Assembly (NCBI GenBank): GCA_002166865.1
Contig: NHTQ01000001.1
Coordinates: 496,001-560,000 of the forward strand
Direction of reading: 5' to 3'
DNA length: 64,000 nt
DNA from: Rhodobacteraceae bacterium WFHF2C18
Lineage (GTDB): Bacteria; Pseudomonadota; Alphaproteobacteria; Rhodobacterales; Rhodobacteraceae
The notes beneath the pieces are model-generated. The model was not told where the DNA came from. It worked only from the letters and a program-made list of their open reading frames with translations, and did no database searches. Below, piece by piece: positions 43,201 through 51,805 of this stretch. Numbering within the stretch: the first letter of the stretch is position 1; each line of letters opens with the position of its first letter. The position numbers were made by a program, and so were the translations under genes.

Positions 43201-43751
43201 TCTACCAGTCGATGCTGGAAGAGGCGATCGCCAAGATCAAGTCGGGCGAGGTCGAGGGGCTGACCGAGGCCGACGAACAGTGGGCGCCGCAGATCAACCT
43301 TGGCGTGCCGGTGCTGATCCCCGAGGACTACGTGCCCGACCTGGACGTGCGGCTGGGGCTGTATCGCCGCCTGTCGGGGCTGACCAGCAAGGTGGAGCTG
43401 GAAGGCTTCGCCGCGGAGCTGATCGACCGCTTCGGGCCGCTGCCCAAGGAGGTCAACACCCTGTTGCTGGTGGTGCGGATCAAGGCGATGTGCAAGCGCG
43501 CCGGCATCGCCAAGCTGGACGGCGGGCCCAAGGGCGCGACGATCCAGTTCCACAACGACAAGTTCGCCTCGCCCGAGGGGCTGGTCCAGTTCATCAAGGA
43601 TCAGAACGGGCTGGCCAAGGTGAAGGACAACAAGATCGTCGTCCGCCGCGACTGGCGCAAGGAATCCGACAAGATCAAGGGCGCCTTCGCCATCGCCCGC
43701 GACCTGGCCGAGAAGGTGGCCGCGGAAAAGAAGAAGGCCAAGGAGGCGTGA
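40281..43751 (+). CDS. mfd: Transcription-repair coupling factor Mfd
   Basis: 1156-residue DNA translocase that removes stalled RNA polymerase and recruits UvrA to template-strand damage. Order: UvrB-like N-terminal region (FPSWDCLPYDRISPHADI), CarD-like RNA-polymerase-interaction domain near 480-550 (PGDLVVHVDHGIGRYRGLE), and RecG-like motor domains with Walker A GDVGFGKTEVAMRAAF, DEEQ box IVDEEQRFGV, motif III TLTATPIPRTLQ and QIRGRVGRAKTRAYAYL. The C-terminal TRCF domain ends in a Lys-rich tail. Full length. Downstream is a strong hairpin. Confidence 0.98.
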   Translation: MSGTEHITVGGAPEGFDARLILQEVERRDGPVVHVARDDKRLAATADALRFFAPQMPVVRFPSWDCLPYDRISPHADISAARMATLAGLVHGMPAQFVLLTTLNAVTQRLPARAVLREAAFTAEVDRRIDEDALKAFLVRMGFSQAPTVMEPGDYAVRGGIIDIYPPGEAGPVRLDLFGDVLDGVRRFDPGSQRTTERLERIELAPVSEVILDEAAITRFRQNYRIEFGAAGSDDPLYEAVSAGRKHAGMEHWLPFFHEHLETLFDYVPRAAVTLDDQVEPAREARWDSIRDQYEARLHAMRQKSREDTVYKPVPPEQLYLDDAAWQGALDGRRVMRFAALPQATGPGVIDAGGRIGRNFAPERQQENVSLFGALKDHIDARLQDGPVLVASYSEGARERLEGLLEDEGLAGAVSVTDATRIDKRGLHLAVWSLEHGFEGPFGAGRLTVIAEQDVLGDRLIRAPKKRRRAENFLTEAQSLTPGDLVVHVDHGIGRYRGLEVISAAGAAHECLALEYAEGARLYLPVENIELLSKYGHEEGLLDKLGGGAWQAKKARLKERIREMADRLIRIAAERELRRAPVLEPEPHAWEEFAARFPYQETDDQLRAIEDVLADLEAGRPMDRLICGDVGFGKTEVAMRAAFVAAMAGVQVAVIAPTTLLARQHYQSFAERFRGFPLRVEALSRFVPQAQASKTRADLGKGAVDIVVGTHALLSKNVRFDNLGLLIVDEEQRFGVTHKERLKQLRSDVHVLTLTATPIPRTLQLSLSGVRDLSVIGTPPVDRLSIRSYVSEFDAVTIREALLREHYRGGQSFFVVPRITDLPEVEEFLAEQVPEVSFVVAHGQMAARDLDDRMNAFYDGKYDVLLATTIVESGLDIPTANTMVVYRADMFGLSQLYQIRGRVGRAKTRAYAYLTTKPRTRLTPAAEKRLRVLGSLDTLGAGFTLASQDLDIRGAGNLLGEEQSGQMRDVGYELYQSMLEEAIAKIKSGEVEGLTEADEQWAPQINLGVPVLIPEDYVPDLDVRLGLYRRLSGLTSKVELEGFAAELIDRFGPLPKEVNTLLLVVRIKAMCKRAGIAKLDGGPKGATIQFHNDKFASPEGLVQFIKDQNGLAKVKDNKIVVRRDWRKESDKIKGAFAIARDLAEKVAAEKKKAKEA

Positions 43752-43763
43752 GCCGGCATGGGG

Positions 43764-43799
43764 GCCGGCCCGCCGCCCGTCATGGCACGGCGGGCCGGC
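43764..43799. terminator. Perfect 12-bp hairpin after mfd
   Basis: GCCGGCCCGCCG (43764-43775) and its exact complement CGGCGGGCCGGC (43788-43799) flank a 12-base loop. It lies between mfd and the convergent small exported-peptide gene, so it may terminate both. No T tract on either side. Confidence 0.5.
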
Positions 43800-43814
43800 G
43801 AGGTGCCCGCGGCG

Positions 43815-43937
43815 TCACCGGTTGCCGCAGCCGGCGGGATGGCCGCAGACCGGCAACGACGTGCTGCGGGCGCCGGTGTCGGCCAGGGCCGGGGCGGCGA
43901 GGGTGAGAAGGGTTGCGGTCAAGACGAGGATACGCAT
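43815..43937 (-). CDS. Small exported peptide with a cysteine pair
   Basis: 40 residues: signal peptide MRILVLTATLLTLAAPALA and a ~21-residue mature part ending LPVCGHPAGCGNR. Two cysteines six residues apart could form a disulfide, or with the histidine bind metal or heme-like ligands; this is inference. The start has a clear AAAGGAG ribosome site seven bases upstream, and the frame is closed by TGA at 43815. No function is known to me. The ribosome site plus a clean signal peptide make it a likely real gene despite its size. Confidence 0.7.
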   Translation of the reverse strand: MRILVLTATLLTLAAPALADTGARSTSLPVCGHPAGCGNR

Positions 43938-44135
43938 GGTTTGCTCCTTTCCGTGGGTTGGTCGCAAGGGCGGGGGCCGCGTCTGCGATATCCGCGATAT
44001 GGAAAGGGCCGGGCGGGACCCCAAGCGCGCGTCGCGGGACGGTGAGGCCGGGTCAGAACGCGTTATCGCGCCGGGGACCGGCCGGACAACACGCGCCGAT
44101 ACGAAGGCCGATGCGACAAGGGAGAGGTACGCGAC

Positions 44136-44726
44136 ATGCTGAACGATGGTCTGCACGCGGTGCCGCAGGGCCACCTGGCCAGCGTTGTCACCCATCTGGA
44201 GATGCGCGCGGAGGCCCCCGCGCGGCCCGAACTGGACCTGGATCTGGCCCTGGCGCGCGTGACGCGGCCCGATCCGGACTGGTATCTGGCGCTTTTCCGG
44301 CAGGTCGGTGCGCCCTGGTTGTGGTTCGGCCGGCTGGAGATGGATCGGGCGGCGCTGGTCGCGGTGCTGCACGACGCGGAGGTGGAGGTGCACGTCCTGA
44401 AGGACGGCGGCGCCGAGGTGGGCCTGCTGGAGCTGGATTTCCGCACGCCGGGGGCCTGCGAACTGGCCTATTTCGGGCTGGTGCCCGCCTATCCGGGCCG
44501 GGGCGCGGGGCGGTGGATGATGAACCGCGCGATCCGGCTGGCCTGGGCGCGCGACATTGCGCGGTTCCACGTGCATACCTGCACGCTGGATCACCCCGGC
44601 GCGCTGGACTTCTACCGGCGCAGCGGCTTTACTGCGGTGCGCCGCGAGATCGAGATCTCCGCCGATCCGCGGTTGCGCGGCTTCTACGATACCGACGTCG
44701 CCCCGCAAGTGCCGCTTTTGCGATAG
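44136..44726 (+). CDS. GNAT-family N-acetyltransferase
   Basis: 196 residues of the GCN5-related acetyltransferase fold. The acetyl-CoA loop is visible as YPGRGAGRWMMNRAIRLA (R/QxxGxA-type), preceded by CELAYFGLVPA and followed by VHTCTLDHPGALDFYRRSGF. The N-terminal ~60 residues (RVTRPDPDWYLALFRQVG) are family-specific. Substrate unknown. GAGAGGT lies before the ATG at 44136. Convergent with the small gene at 44730. Confidence 0.87.
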   Translation: MLNDGLHAVPQGHLASVVTHLEMRAEAPARPELDLDLALARVTRPDPDWYLALFRQVGAPWLWFGRLEMDRAALVAVLHDAEVEVHVLKDGGAEVGLLELDFRTPGACELAYFGLVPAYPGRGAGRWMMNRAIRLAWARDIARFHVHTCTLDHPGALDFYRRSGFTAVRREIEISADPRLRGFYDTDVAPQVPLLR

Positions 44727-44729
44727 CGT

Positions 44730-44969
44730 CTACTCGGGCTGTTCGCCCCGGGCCTTCTTGAAGGCTTGCAGCTTGCCGGCCACCAGTTCGCGGGCCTGAA
44801 GGTTCGCGCGGCGCACGCGCACCGATGTCAGGAAGGCCTCTTCGGCGGTTTGCGACGTGGCGCCAAGGGTGCGCGCGACCTCGTGGACGAGATCCTGGTC
44901 GCCCGTCACCTCGATGGCCTTGATGACGTCCTGGGCCAGTTGGTCGGCCAGATCCTCGGTCACGCCCAT
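44730..44969 (-). CDS. Conserved small helical protein of unknown function
   Basis: 79 residues, predicted all-helical and soluble (LADQLAQDVIKAIEVTGDQD, AEEAFLTSVRVRRANLQARE), with a charged C-terminus. No domain recognised. It starts four bases after the alpha/beta hydrolase stop on the same strand, so the two are probably co-transcribed. Codon usage matches neighbours. Confidence 0.75.
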   Translation of the reverse strand: MGVTEDLADQLAQDVIKAIEVTGDQDLVHEVARTLGATSQTAEEAFLTSVRVRRANLQARELVAGKLQAFKKARGEQPE

Positions 44970-44973
44970 TGTC

Positions 44974-45627
44974 TTACCTCGTGCTCTCGGTCAGCCGGCG
45001 TTTGACGTAGTCGGTCACCGTGTCGATCATGGGGTCCATGTAGGGGTCCTCGAAGAAGTGCCCGGCGCCCTCGATCTGTTCGTGGTTGACGGTGATCCCC
45101 TGCTGTTCCTGCAGCTTGGAGACGAGCGCGGCGGTATCCGCCGGCGGCGCCACGCGGTCGCCGGTGCCGCTGACGATCAACCCCGAGGAGGGGCAGGGCG
45201 CAAGGAAAGAGAAGTCATACATGTTGGCCGGCGGCGACACCGAGACGAAGCCCGTGATCTCGGGCCGGCGCATCAGCAGCTGCATGCCGATCCAGGCGCC
45301 GAAGGAAAAGCCCGCGACCCAGCAATGCTTGGAATTGTTGTTCATCGACTGCAGGTAGTCGAGCGCCGAGGCGGCATCGGAAAGCTCGCCCACGCCCTGG
45401 TCGTATTCGCCCTGGCTGCGCCCCACGCCGCGGAAATTGAAGCGCAGCACGGTAAAGCCCATGTTGTAGAAGGCATAGTGGAGGTTGTAGACGACCTTGT
45501 TGTTCATCGTGCCGCCGAACTGCGGATGGGGATGCAGCACGATGGCGATGGGGGCGTCTTTTTCCTTTTGCGGGTGGTAGCGACCTTCGAGACGGCCTTC
45601 GGGGCCTGGAAAGATGACCTCGGGCAT
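44974..45627 (-). CDS. Alpha/beta hydrolase
   Basis: 217-residue alpha/beta-hydrolase of the COG2945 type. Nucleophile elbow GFSFGAW (Ser), oxyanion region HPHPQFGG, acid in SGTGDRVAPPADT and histidine in GAGHFFED complete a plausible catalytic triad. No signal peptide. The start is the ATG at 45627 (MPEVIFPGPEG) with AAGGGA upstream; 19 more codons upstream are open but unlike the family. Divergent from the iscR-suf operon, so it shares the Irr-box intergenic region. Natural substrate unknown. Confidence 0.88.
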   Translation of the reverse strand: MPEVIFPGPEGRLEGRYHPQKEKDAPIAIVLHPHPQFGGTMNNKVVYNLHYAFYNMGFTVLRFNFRGVGRSQGEYDQGVGELSDAASALDYLQSMNNNSKHCWVAGFSFGAWIGMQLLMRRPEITGFVSVSPPANMYDFSFLAPCPSSGLIVSGTGDRVAPPADTAALVSKLQEQQGITVNHEQIEGAGHFFEDPYMDPMIDTVTDYVKRRLTESTR

Positions 45628-45663
45628 GGGATCCCTTTTTACAGAGCGGTGCGTTCGGGATTC

Positions 45664-45692
45664 TTGACGACTTCTCTCTAGCACCTTAGAAT
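45664..45692 (+). promoter_or_regulatory. Sigma-70-type promoter of the iscR-suf operon
   Basis: TTGACG (45664-45669), a 17-bp spacer and TAGAAT (45687-45692), close to consensus. Transcription would begin near 45699, about 86 nt before iscR. The -10 box lies inside the palindrome 45685-45701. Confidence 0.6.
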
Positions 45693-45701
45693 AATTCTAA
45701 G
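45685..45701. promoter_or_regulatory. Irr-type iron control element (ICE) over the suf -10 box
   Basis: A perfect 17-bp palindrome, CTTAGAAT-A-ATTCTAAG. It matches TTAGAA-N3-TTCTAA, the core of the iron-control element bound by the heme-responsive regulator Irr in alphaproteobacteria. Its overlap with the -10 box TAGAAT implies repression when Irr is bound, i.e. under low iron, of either suf or the divergent hydrolase gene. Confidence 0.6.
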
Positions 45702-45784
45702 TTCCGGCCGGACAGCGGGAACCGATCGAAGGGGAAATAAGACGTGGTTCACCGCAGGTCAATCTGTTCGCAGGGAGCGTGCCG

Positions 45785-46246
45785 ATGAAACTGAGCACCA
45801 AGGGCCGCTATGCCATGGTCGCGCTGGCCGACATCGCCCTGCAGCCGGAGGACGAATTGGTGACGCTGGGGGATGTTGCCAAGCGGCAGAATATCTCGCT
45901 TCCCTATCTTGAACAGCTATTCGTCAAGTTGCGCCGCGCGGAGCTCGTGACCTCGGTCCGGGGGCCGGGGGGCGGTTACAAGCTGGCCCGGCCGGCGGCC
46001 GAGATCCGCATTTCGGAAGTTCTGGCGGCCGTGGACGAGACGGTGGATGCCCTGCACAAGGGCGCGGGTGCCTCGGGCGGGACCAGCGGTTCGAGGGCGC
46101 AGTCGATGACCAACCGTCTCTGGGAAGGGCTGAGCGCCCATGTCTATGTCTTCCTGCACCAGACACGGCTGAGCGACGTGGTGGACAACGCCTTGGCGCC
46201 GTGTCCGGCGGTGCCGACGCTGTTTGCCGTGGTGGACGACGAATGA
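45785..46246 (+). CDS. iscR: Rrf2/IscR-family iron-sulfur regulator
   Basis: 153-residue Rrf2-family repressor with an N-terminal winged helix (KLSTKGRYAMVALADIALQ; NISLPYLEQLFVKLRRAELV; GPGGGYKLARPA). The loop that carries three [2Fe-2S]-ligating cysteines in E. coli IscR reads HKGAGASGGTSGSRAQSMTN, with none. The only cysteine is near the C-terminus (APCPAV). Rhodobacter-type IscR is reported to bind a cluster with atypical ligands. The ATG at 45785 follows GGGAG at seven bases. First gene of the suf operon, so it likely autoregulates it. Confidence 0.9.
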   Translation: MKLSTKGRYAMVALADIALQPEDELVTLGDVAKRQNISLPYLEQLFVKLRRAELVTSVRGPGGGYKLARPAAEIRISEVLAAVDETVDALHKGAGASGGTSGSRAQSMTNRLWEGLSAHVYVFLHQTRLSDVVDNALAPCPAVPTLFAVVDDE

Positions 46247-46295
46247 AGCCGCAAGGCGCATCCGGGGCCGTTCGCGACCCGGCGGGGGTGGCGTG

Positions 46296-47339
46296 ATGCG
46301 GCGGGTCTATCTTGACTACAACGCGACGTCGCCCCTGCGGGACGAGGCGCGCGCGGCGATGATCGCGGCGATGGATCACGTGGGCAACCCCTCCAGCGTG
46401 CATGCGGAGGGCCGTGCGGCCAAGGGCCTTCTGGAGCAGGCGCGCGGGCAGGTGGCCGCCGCCCTCGGGGCCGAGGGGGCCGACGTGATCTTCACCTCCG
46501 GGGCGACGGAGGCCGCGGCGCTGGCCTGCGCAGGCCGGGGCCTGCACGGGGCCGGCGTGGAGCACGACGCCATGCGCGCCTGGATCACCGAGGACCTGCC
46601 CGTGGATCGCGCCGGCCGCGTCACGGTGGAGGAGCCGGGGGCGGCGGTCCTGCAACTGGCCAATTCCGAGACGGGGGTGGTGCAGGACCTGCCCCCGGGG
46701 CTGGCGGTCAGCGACATGACGCAGGGGTTCGGCAAGTTGCCGGTGGCCTTCAACTGGACCGGGGCGGAGATGGCGGTGATCTCGGCGCACAAGCTGGGCG
46801 GTCCGAAGGGCGTTGGCGCGCTGGTCGTGCGGCGTGGCACAGATATCGCGGCGCAGATTCGCGGCGGCGGGCAGGAAATGGGCCGGCGCTCGGGCACCGA
46901 GAACCTGGTCGGCATCGCGGGCTTCGGCGCCGCGGCCGAGGCGGCGGCGGCGGATCTGGCGCGCGGGGCCTGGGAGCCCGTGGCGGAATTTAGAAAGATT
47001 CTAGAAAATGCCATTGCGGCCGAGGCCGAGGAGACTATTTTTGTCGGGAAAGACAGCGCGCGGTTGCCCAACACCTCGTGTTTCATCATGCCCGGCTGGA
47101 AGGGCGAAACGCAGGTGATGGCGCTAGACCTTGCCGGGTTCGCCGTTTCCAGCGGTTCGGCTTGCTCCAGCGGCAAGGTGTCGGCGAGCACGGCCCTGCG
47201 CGCCATGGGATACGATGCGGCCGAGGCGGGATGCGCATTGCGCGTCTCGATGGGGCCGGAAACGACACGAGACGATGTTCTGCGCTTCGCCGAGACCTGG
47301 CTGAAGCTGTGGAAGAGGCACCGCGCACGCGCGGCATGA
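46296..47339 (+). CDS. Class I (IscS/NifS-type) cysteine desulfurase
   Basis: 347-residue PLP enzyme that takes sulfur from cysteine for Fe-S cluster assembly. PLP lysine in ISAHKLGGPKGVGAL, conserved His in GVEHDAM, and the persulfide loop SSGSACSSGKVSASTALRAMG, which marks class I enzymes. It is somewhat shorter than the usual ~390 residues. The start is the ATG at 46296; the adjacent GTG 46293 is also possible, with only a weak ribosome site. It sits in the same operon as SufS, giving two desulfurases of different class. Confidence 0.92.
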   Translation: MRRVYLDYNATSPLRDEARAAMIAAMDHVGNPSSVHAEGRAAKGLLEQARGQVAAALGAEGADVIFTSGATEAAALACAGRGLHGAGVEHDAMRAWITEDLPVDRAGRVTVEEPGAAVLQLANSETGVVQDLPPGLAVSDMTQGFGKLPVAFNWTGAEMAVISAHKLGGPKGVGALVVRRGTDIAAQIRGGGQEMGRRSGTENLVGIAGFGAAAEAAAADLARGAWEPVAEFRKILENAIAAEAEETIFVGKDSARLPNTSCFIMPGWKGETQVMALDLAGFAVSSGSACSSGKVSASTALRAMGYDAAEAGCALRVSMGPETTRDDVLRFAETWLKLWKRHRARAA

Positions 47340-47357
47340 ACCAAGGAGGTGGCCAAG

Positions 47358-48905
47358 ATGGCGGCACTGGATGACACATCGGTCAAGGAAGGCGTGGACC
47401 GCGAGACGGTGGATGCCGTTCGCGAGGTCGGCGGCAAGTACAAGTACGGCTGGGAAACCGATATCGAGATGGATTACGCCCCAAAGGGGCTGTCCGAGGA
47501 TATCGTGCGCCTGATCTCGGAGAAGAACGAGGAACCGGAATGGATGACCGAGTGGCGCCTGCAGGCCTTCCAGCGCTGGCAGCGCATGGAGGAGCCGGAC
47601 TGGGCGATGCTGAACGTGCCCGAGATCGACTTTCAGGACCAGTATTACTACGCGCGGCCCAAGAGCATGCGCGAGAAGCCCAAGTCGCTTGACGAGGTCG
47701 ATCCCAAGCTTCTGGAAACCTACGAGAAGCTGGGCATCCCGCTGAAGGAACAGATGATCCTGGCCGGGGTCGAGGGCGCCGAGGAGGCCGCGCCGGCCGA
47801 GGGCCGGGCCGCCGACGAGGGCGAGCGCAAGGTGGCCGTGGATGCGGTATTCGACTCCGTTTCGGTGGGCACCACGTTCCAGAATGAGCTGGAAAAGGCC
47901 GGGGTGATCTTCTGCTCCATCTCGGAGGCGATCAAGAATCACCCCGAACTGGTCAAGAAGTATCTGGGCAGCGTGGTGCCGCAGGGCGATCACTTCTACG
48001 CGGCGTTGAACTCGGCCGTCTTTTCCGACGGTTCGTTCGTCTACGTGCCCCCCGGCGTGCGCTGCCCGATGGAGTTGAGCACCTACTTCCGCATCAACGC
48101 CGAGAACACCGGCCAGTTCGAGCGGACGCTGATCATCGCGGACAAGGGCTCCTACGTCAGCTACCTTGAGGGCTGCACCGCGCCGCAGCGCGACGAGGCG
48201 CAGCTGCATGCGGCGATCGTGGAACTGGTTGCGCTGGAGGATGCGGAAATCAAGTATTCCACGGTCCAGAACTGGTTCCCCGGCGACGAGGACGGTAAGG
48301 GCGGTATCTACAACTTCGTCACCAAGCGCGGCGACTGCCGCGGCGACCGCTCCAAGATCTCGTGGACGCAGGTCGAGACGGGGTCGTCGATCACCTGGAA
48401 ATATCCCAGCTGCATCCTGCGCGGGGATGACAGCCAGGGCGAGTTCTATTCCATCGCCATCACCAACAACTGGCAGCAGGCCGACACCGGCACCAAGATG
48501 GTCCACCTGGGCAAGAACACGCGCTCGCGCATCGTGTCCAAGGGGATCAGCGCGGGGCAGGCGCAGAACACCTATCGCGGGCTGGTGTCGATGCACCCCA
48601 AGGCGGAGAACGCGCGCAACTTCACCCAGTGCGACAGCCTGCTGATCGGGGACAAATGCGGTGCGCATACCGTGCCCTACATCGAGGTCAAGAACAACTC
48701 GGCCCGTTGCGAGCACGAGGCGACGACATCGAAGGTGGACGACGACCAGCTGTTCTACTGCCGTCAGCGCGGCATCGGCGAGGAAGAAGCCGTGGCGCTG
48801 GTCGTCAACGGGTTCTGCAAGGACGTCCTGCAGGCCCTGCCGATGGAGTTCGCGATGGAGGCGCAGCAGCTGGTGGCGATCAGCCTTGAGGGGTCGGTGG
48901 GTTGA
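47358..48905 (+). CDS. sufB: Fe-S scaffold subunit SufB
   Basis: 515-residue core scaffold of the SufBC2D complex, on which [Fe-S] clusters are built. Typical segments: [75 protein letters not shown], and C-terminal [17 protein letters not shown] with the conserved Cys/His region. The ATG at 47358 lies eight bases after AAGGAGG; the GTG at 47349 overlaps that site. Followed at once by a small membrane gene. Confidence 0.97.
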   Translation: MAALDDTSVKEGVDRETVDAVREVGGKYKYGWETDIEMDYAPKGLSEDIVRLISEKNEEPEWMTEWRLQAFQRWQRMEEPDWAMLNVPEIDFQDQYYYARPKSMREKPKSLDEVDPKLLETYEKLGIPLKEQMILAGVEGAEEAAPAEGRAADEGERKVAVDAVFDSVSVGTTFQNELEKAGVIFCSISEAIKNHPELVKKYLGSVVPQGDHFYAALNSAVFSDGSFVYVPPGVRCPMELSTYFRINAENTGQFERTLIIADKGSYVSYLEGCTAPQRDEAQLHAAIVELVALEDAEIKYSTVQNWFPGDEDGKGGIYNFVTKRGDCRGDRSKISWTQVETGSSITWKYPSCILRGDDSQGEFYSIAITNNWQQADTGTKMVHLGKNTRSRIVSKGISAGQAQNTYRGLVSMHPKAENARNFTQCDSLLIGDKCGAHTVPYIEVKNNSARCEHEATTSKVDDDQLFYCRQRGIGEEEAVALVVNGFCKDVLQALPMEFAMEAQQLVAISLEGSVG

Positions 48906-48909
48906 CGCC

Positions 48910-49092
48910 GTGCTGACCTGGGGCGCCTTCCTGACCGCGGTGCTGACCGGCGTGTTCTGTTCGGTCTTCGCGGTGGCAGTGGATACCTTATTGGACATGG
49001 CGGGCATCTGGATGGTGGCTGCCGTGTCCTTGGTGTCGGGCTTTCTCGGCTCACTCTTCGCGCAGATCACCACGGGTCGGGGACGCAGATGA
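48910..49092 (+). CDS. Small membrane protein in suf operon
   Basis: 60 residues from the GTG at 48910, four bases after the sufB stop. Two membrane helices: FLTAVLTGVFCSVFAVAV and IWMVAAVSLVSGFLGSLF, with a short basic tail. No recognised family. No clear ribosome site of its own, so translation may depend on sufB. Its place between sufB and sufC hints at an accessory role in cluster assembly or simply an operon passenger. Confidence 0.6.
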   Translation: MLTWGAFLTAVLTGVFCSVFAVAVDTLLDMAGIWMVAAVSLVSGFLGSLFAQITTGRGRR

Positions 49093-49126
49093 CCTATTTG
49101 ACGCCACAAGATCGAAGGGGCGCGTG

Positions 49127-49729
49127 ATGGAGGCGACCACGCGGATATCCCGGCCCGAGCTGACCCTTCCCGAGGCAGAGGCCGACGCGGTGCGCGCGGC
49201 CTACGCCGAGGCCGAGGTGATCCTTGAGTATGGATCGGGCGGCTCCACCGTGGTTGCGGCGGAAATGCCGGGCAAGCGGGTGTTCTCTGTCGAGAGCGAC
49301 GGCGACTGGGTGCACATGATGCGCGGCTGGTTCGACCAGAGCCCGCCCGCGCAGGGGACCACGGTGGACGTGATCCGGGCCGATATCGGCCCGACGCGGA
49401 AATGGGGTCATCCCAAGGATGACAGCGAGTGGCGTCGCTACGCGCGCTATCCCCTGGCGGTCTGGGACCTGGCCGAATTCCGGCAGCCCGACGTGGTGCT
49501 TGTGGATGGCCGGTTTCGCACCGGCTGCGCGTTGGCCACGGCGTTTCGCACGGCGCGGCCGGTGCGGCTGCTGGTGGACGACTACGCGCCGCGCAAGGGC
49601 TATCACCGGGTCGAGGAGTTCCTGGGCCGGCCGCGGCTGATCGGGCGGATGGCGGAATTCGACGTGGCGCCCATGGCCGTCCCGGCCGAGCGGCTGCTGA
49701 CGGTAATCGACATGATGACGCGGCCCTGA
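49127..49729 (+). CDS. Rossmann-like protein of unknown function in suf operon
   Basis: 200 residues with a methyltransferase-like Rossmann layout: glycine-rich loop VILEYGSGGSTVVAAEMPGK, an acid after the second strand (FSVESDGDW), and a later strand DVVLVDGRFRTGCALATAF. These fit a SAM- or nucleotide-binding fold, though no catalytic motif proves methyl transfer. The ATG at 49127 has GAAGGGG upstream. Located between the small membrane gene and sufC with 34-bp gaps; function in Fe-S assembly is unproven. Confidence 0.75.
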   Translation: MEATTRISRPELTLPEAEADAVRAAYAEAEVILEYGSGGSTVVAAEMPGKRVFSVESDGDWVHMMRGWFDQSPPAQGTTVDVIRADIGPTRKWGHPKDDSEWRRYARYPLAVWDLAEFRQPDVVLVDGRFRTGCALATAFRTARPVRLLVDDYAPRKGYHRVEEFLGRPRLIGRMAEFDVAPMAVPAERLLTVIDMMTRP

Positions 49730-49763
49730 GCGGGCGGCAAGCAAGGAAAGCGAGGAAGTAAAG

Positions 49764-50518
<755 letters not shown>

Positions 50519-50519
<1 letters not shown>

Positions 50520-51805
50520 TGGCCGTTCCTCAGGCGAAATACGACGCGACCGAGGCGCGGCTGGCGCAGATGCAGCGGCCCGCCGGGGCAGGCTGGGCCG
50601 AGGCGGCGCGGGACGCCGCTCTCGCCCGGGTGCGCGAGATGGGGCTTCCGCATCGGCGCGACGAATACTGGAAATTCACCCGCCCCGACACGCTGGTGCA
50701 GCCCGAGGTGCCCGAGGCGGCGCTTTTCGACGCCGACGAGCCGGAGATGTTCGGCACCTTCGACCGGCTGAAGATCGTCTTCGTGGATGGCGTGTTCGAT
50801 GCCGAGGCCAGCGACGACCTGAGCCTGGAAGGGGTGGAGATCGAGCGGCTGGCCGAGGTCACGCGGACCGATATCCACTGGGCGAGGGATCACTACGGCG
50901 TGCTGGAAGCGCGCGGGCAGGCGCCGGTGGCGCGGCCGCTGGCGGCGCTGAACACCGGGATGGCCGGGGACGGGGTCGTCCTGCGGGTCACGGGCAAGGT
51001 GAGCAAGCCGATCAACCTGGTCTACCACCACCGCGCGACCACCTCGGAGGCGGTGCTCCACCATTTGGTGAAACTCGAGGAGGGGGCCGCGCTCACGCTT
51101 CTGGAGAACGGGCCGGCGGCGGCGCGGTTCAACAACGTGATGGAGGTCGAGGTCGCCGATGGCGCCAACTTCCAGCACATCCGCACCCAGGGGCGCGATC
51201 ACGAGCGCCGGGCGGCCACGCATATCTTCGGGCGCCTGGGGCAGGAAAGCGTTTTCAAGTCCTTCACGATGACCGCCAACGGCGTGCTGACGCGCAATGA
51301 ATGCGTGCTGGAATTCACCGGTGACGACGCGGTTGCGCATGTGGCCGGCGCGGCCATGGGCGACGGGGATTTCCATCACGACGATACCGTCTTCGTCACC
51401 CATGATGCCGAGCGGTGCGAATCCCGGCAGGTCTTCAAGAAGGTTCTGCGCAACGGGGCGACCGGCGTCTTCCAGGGCAAGATCCTTGTCAAGGCCGGTG
51501 CGCAGAAGACCGACGGCTACCAGATCAGCCAATCCCTCCTGCTGGATGAGAACAGCGATTTCTACGCCAAGCCCGAGTTGGAGATCTATGCCGACGACGT
51601 CGCCTGTTCGCACGGCTCGACCAGCGGGGCGATCGACGAGGAGGCGCTGTTTTACCTGCGCGCCCGGGGCATCCCGCGCGAGACCGCCACGGATCTTCTG
51701 ACGCTGGCCTTCCTGGCCGAGGCCGTGGAGGAGATCGAGGACGCCGACCTGCGCGCCGAGATCGTCGAGCGGCTCGAGGGCTGGCTCACTCGTCGGCGCG
51801 GCTGA
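50519..51805 (+). CDS. sufD: Fe-S scaffold subunit SufD
   Basis: 428-residue partner of SufB in the SufBC2D scaffold. The beta-helix core carries HIFGRLGQESVFKSFTMTA, DGYQISQSLLLDENSDFYAK, the conserved LEIYADDVACSHGSTSGAID and DEEALFYLRARGIPRETA. The N-terminal helical part shows PHRRDEYWKFTRPD. It starts on the last base of the sufC stop codon and ends on the first base of the next ATG, so the run sufC-sufD-YIP1 is tightly coupled. Confidence 0.96.

Noticed and set aside
40140..43553. A 1137-codon open frame antisense to mfd
   Set aside because: It is the mirror of a highly GC-biased gene: Leu/Gln/His/Arg/Pro-rich with no domain, and mfd on the other strand is unmistakable.
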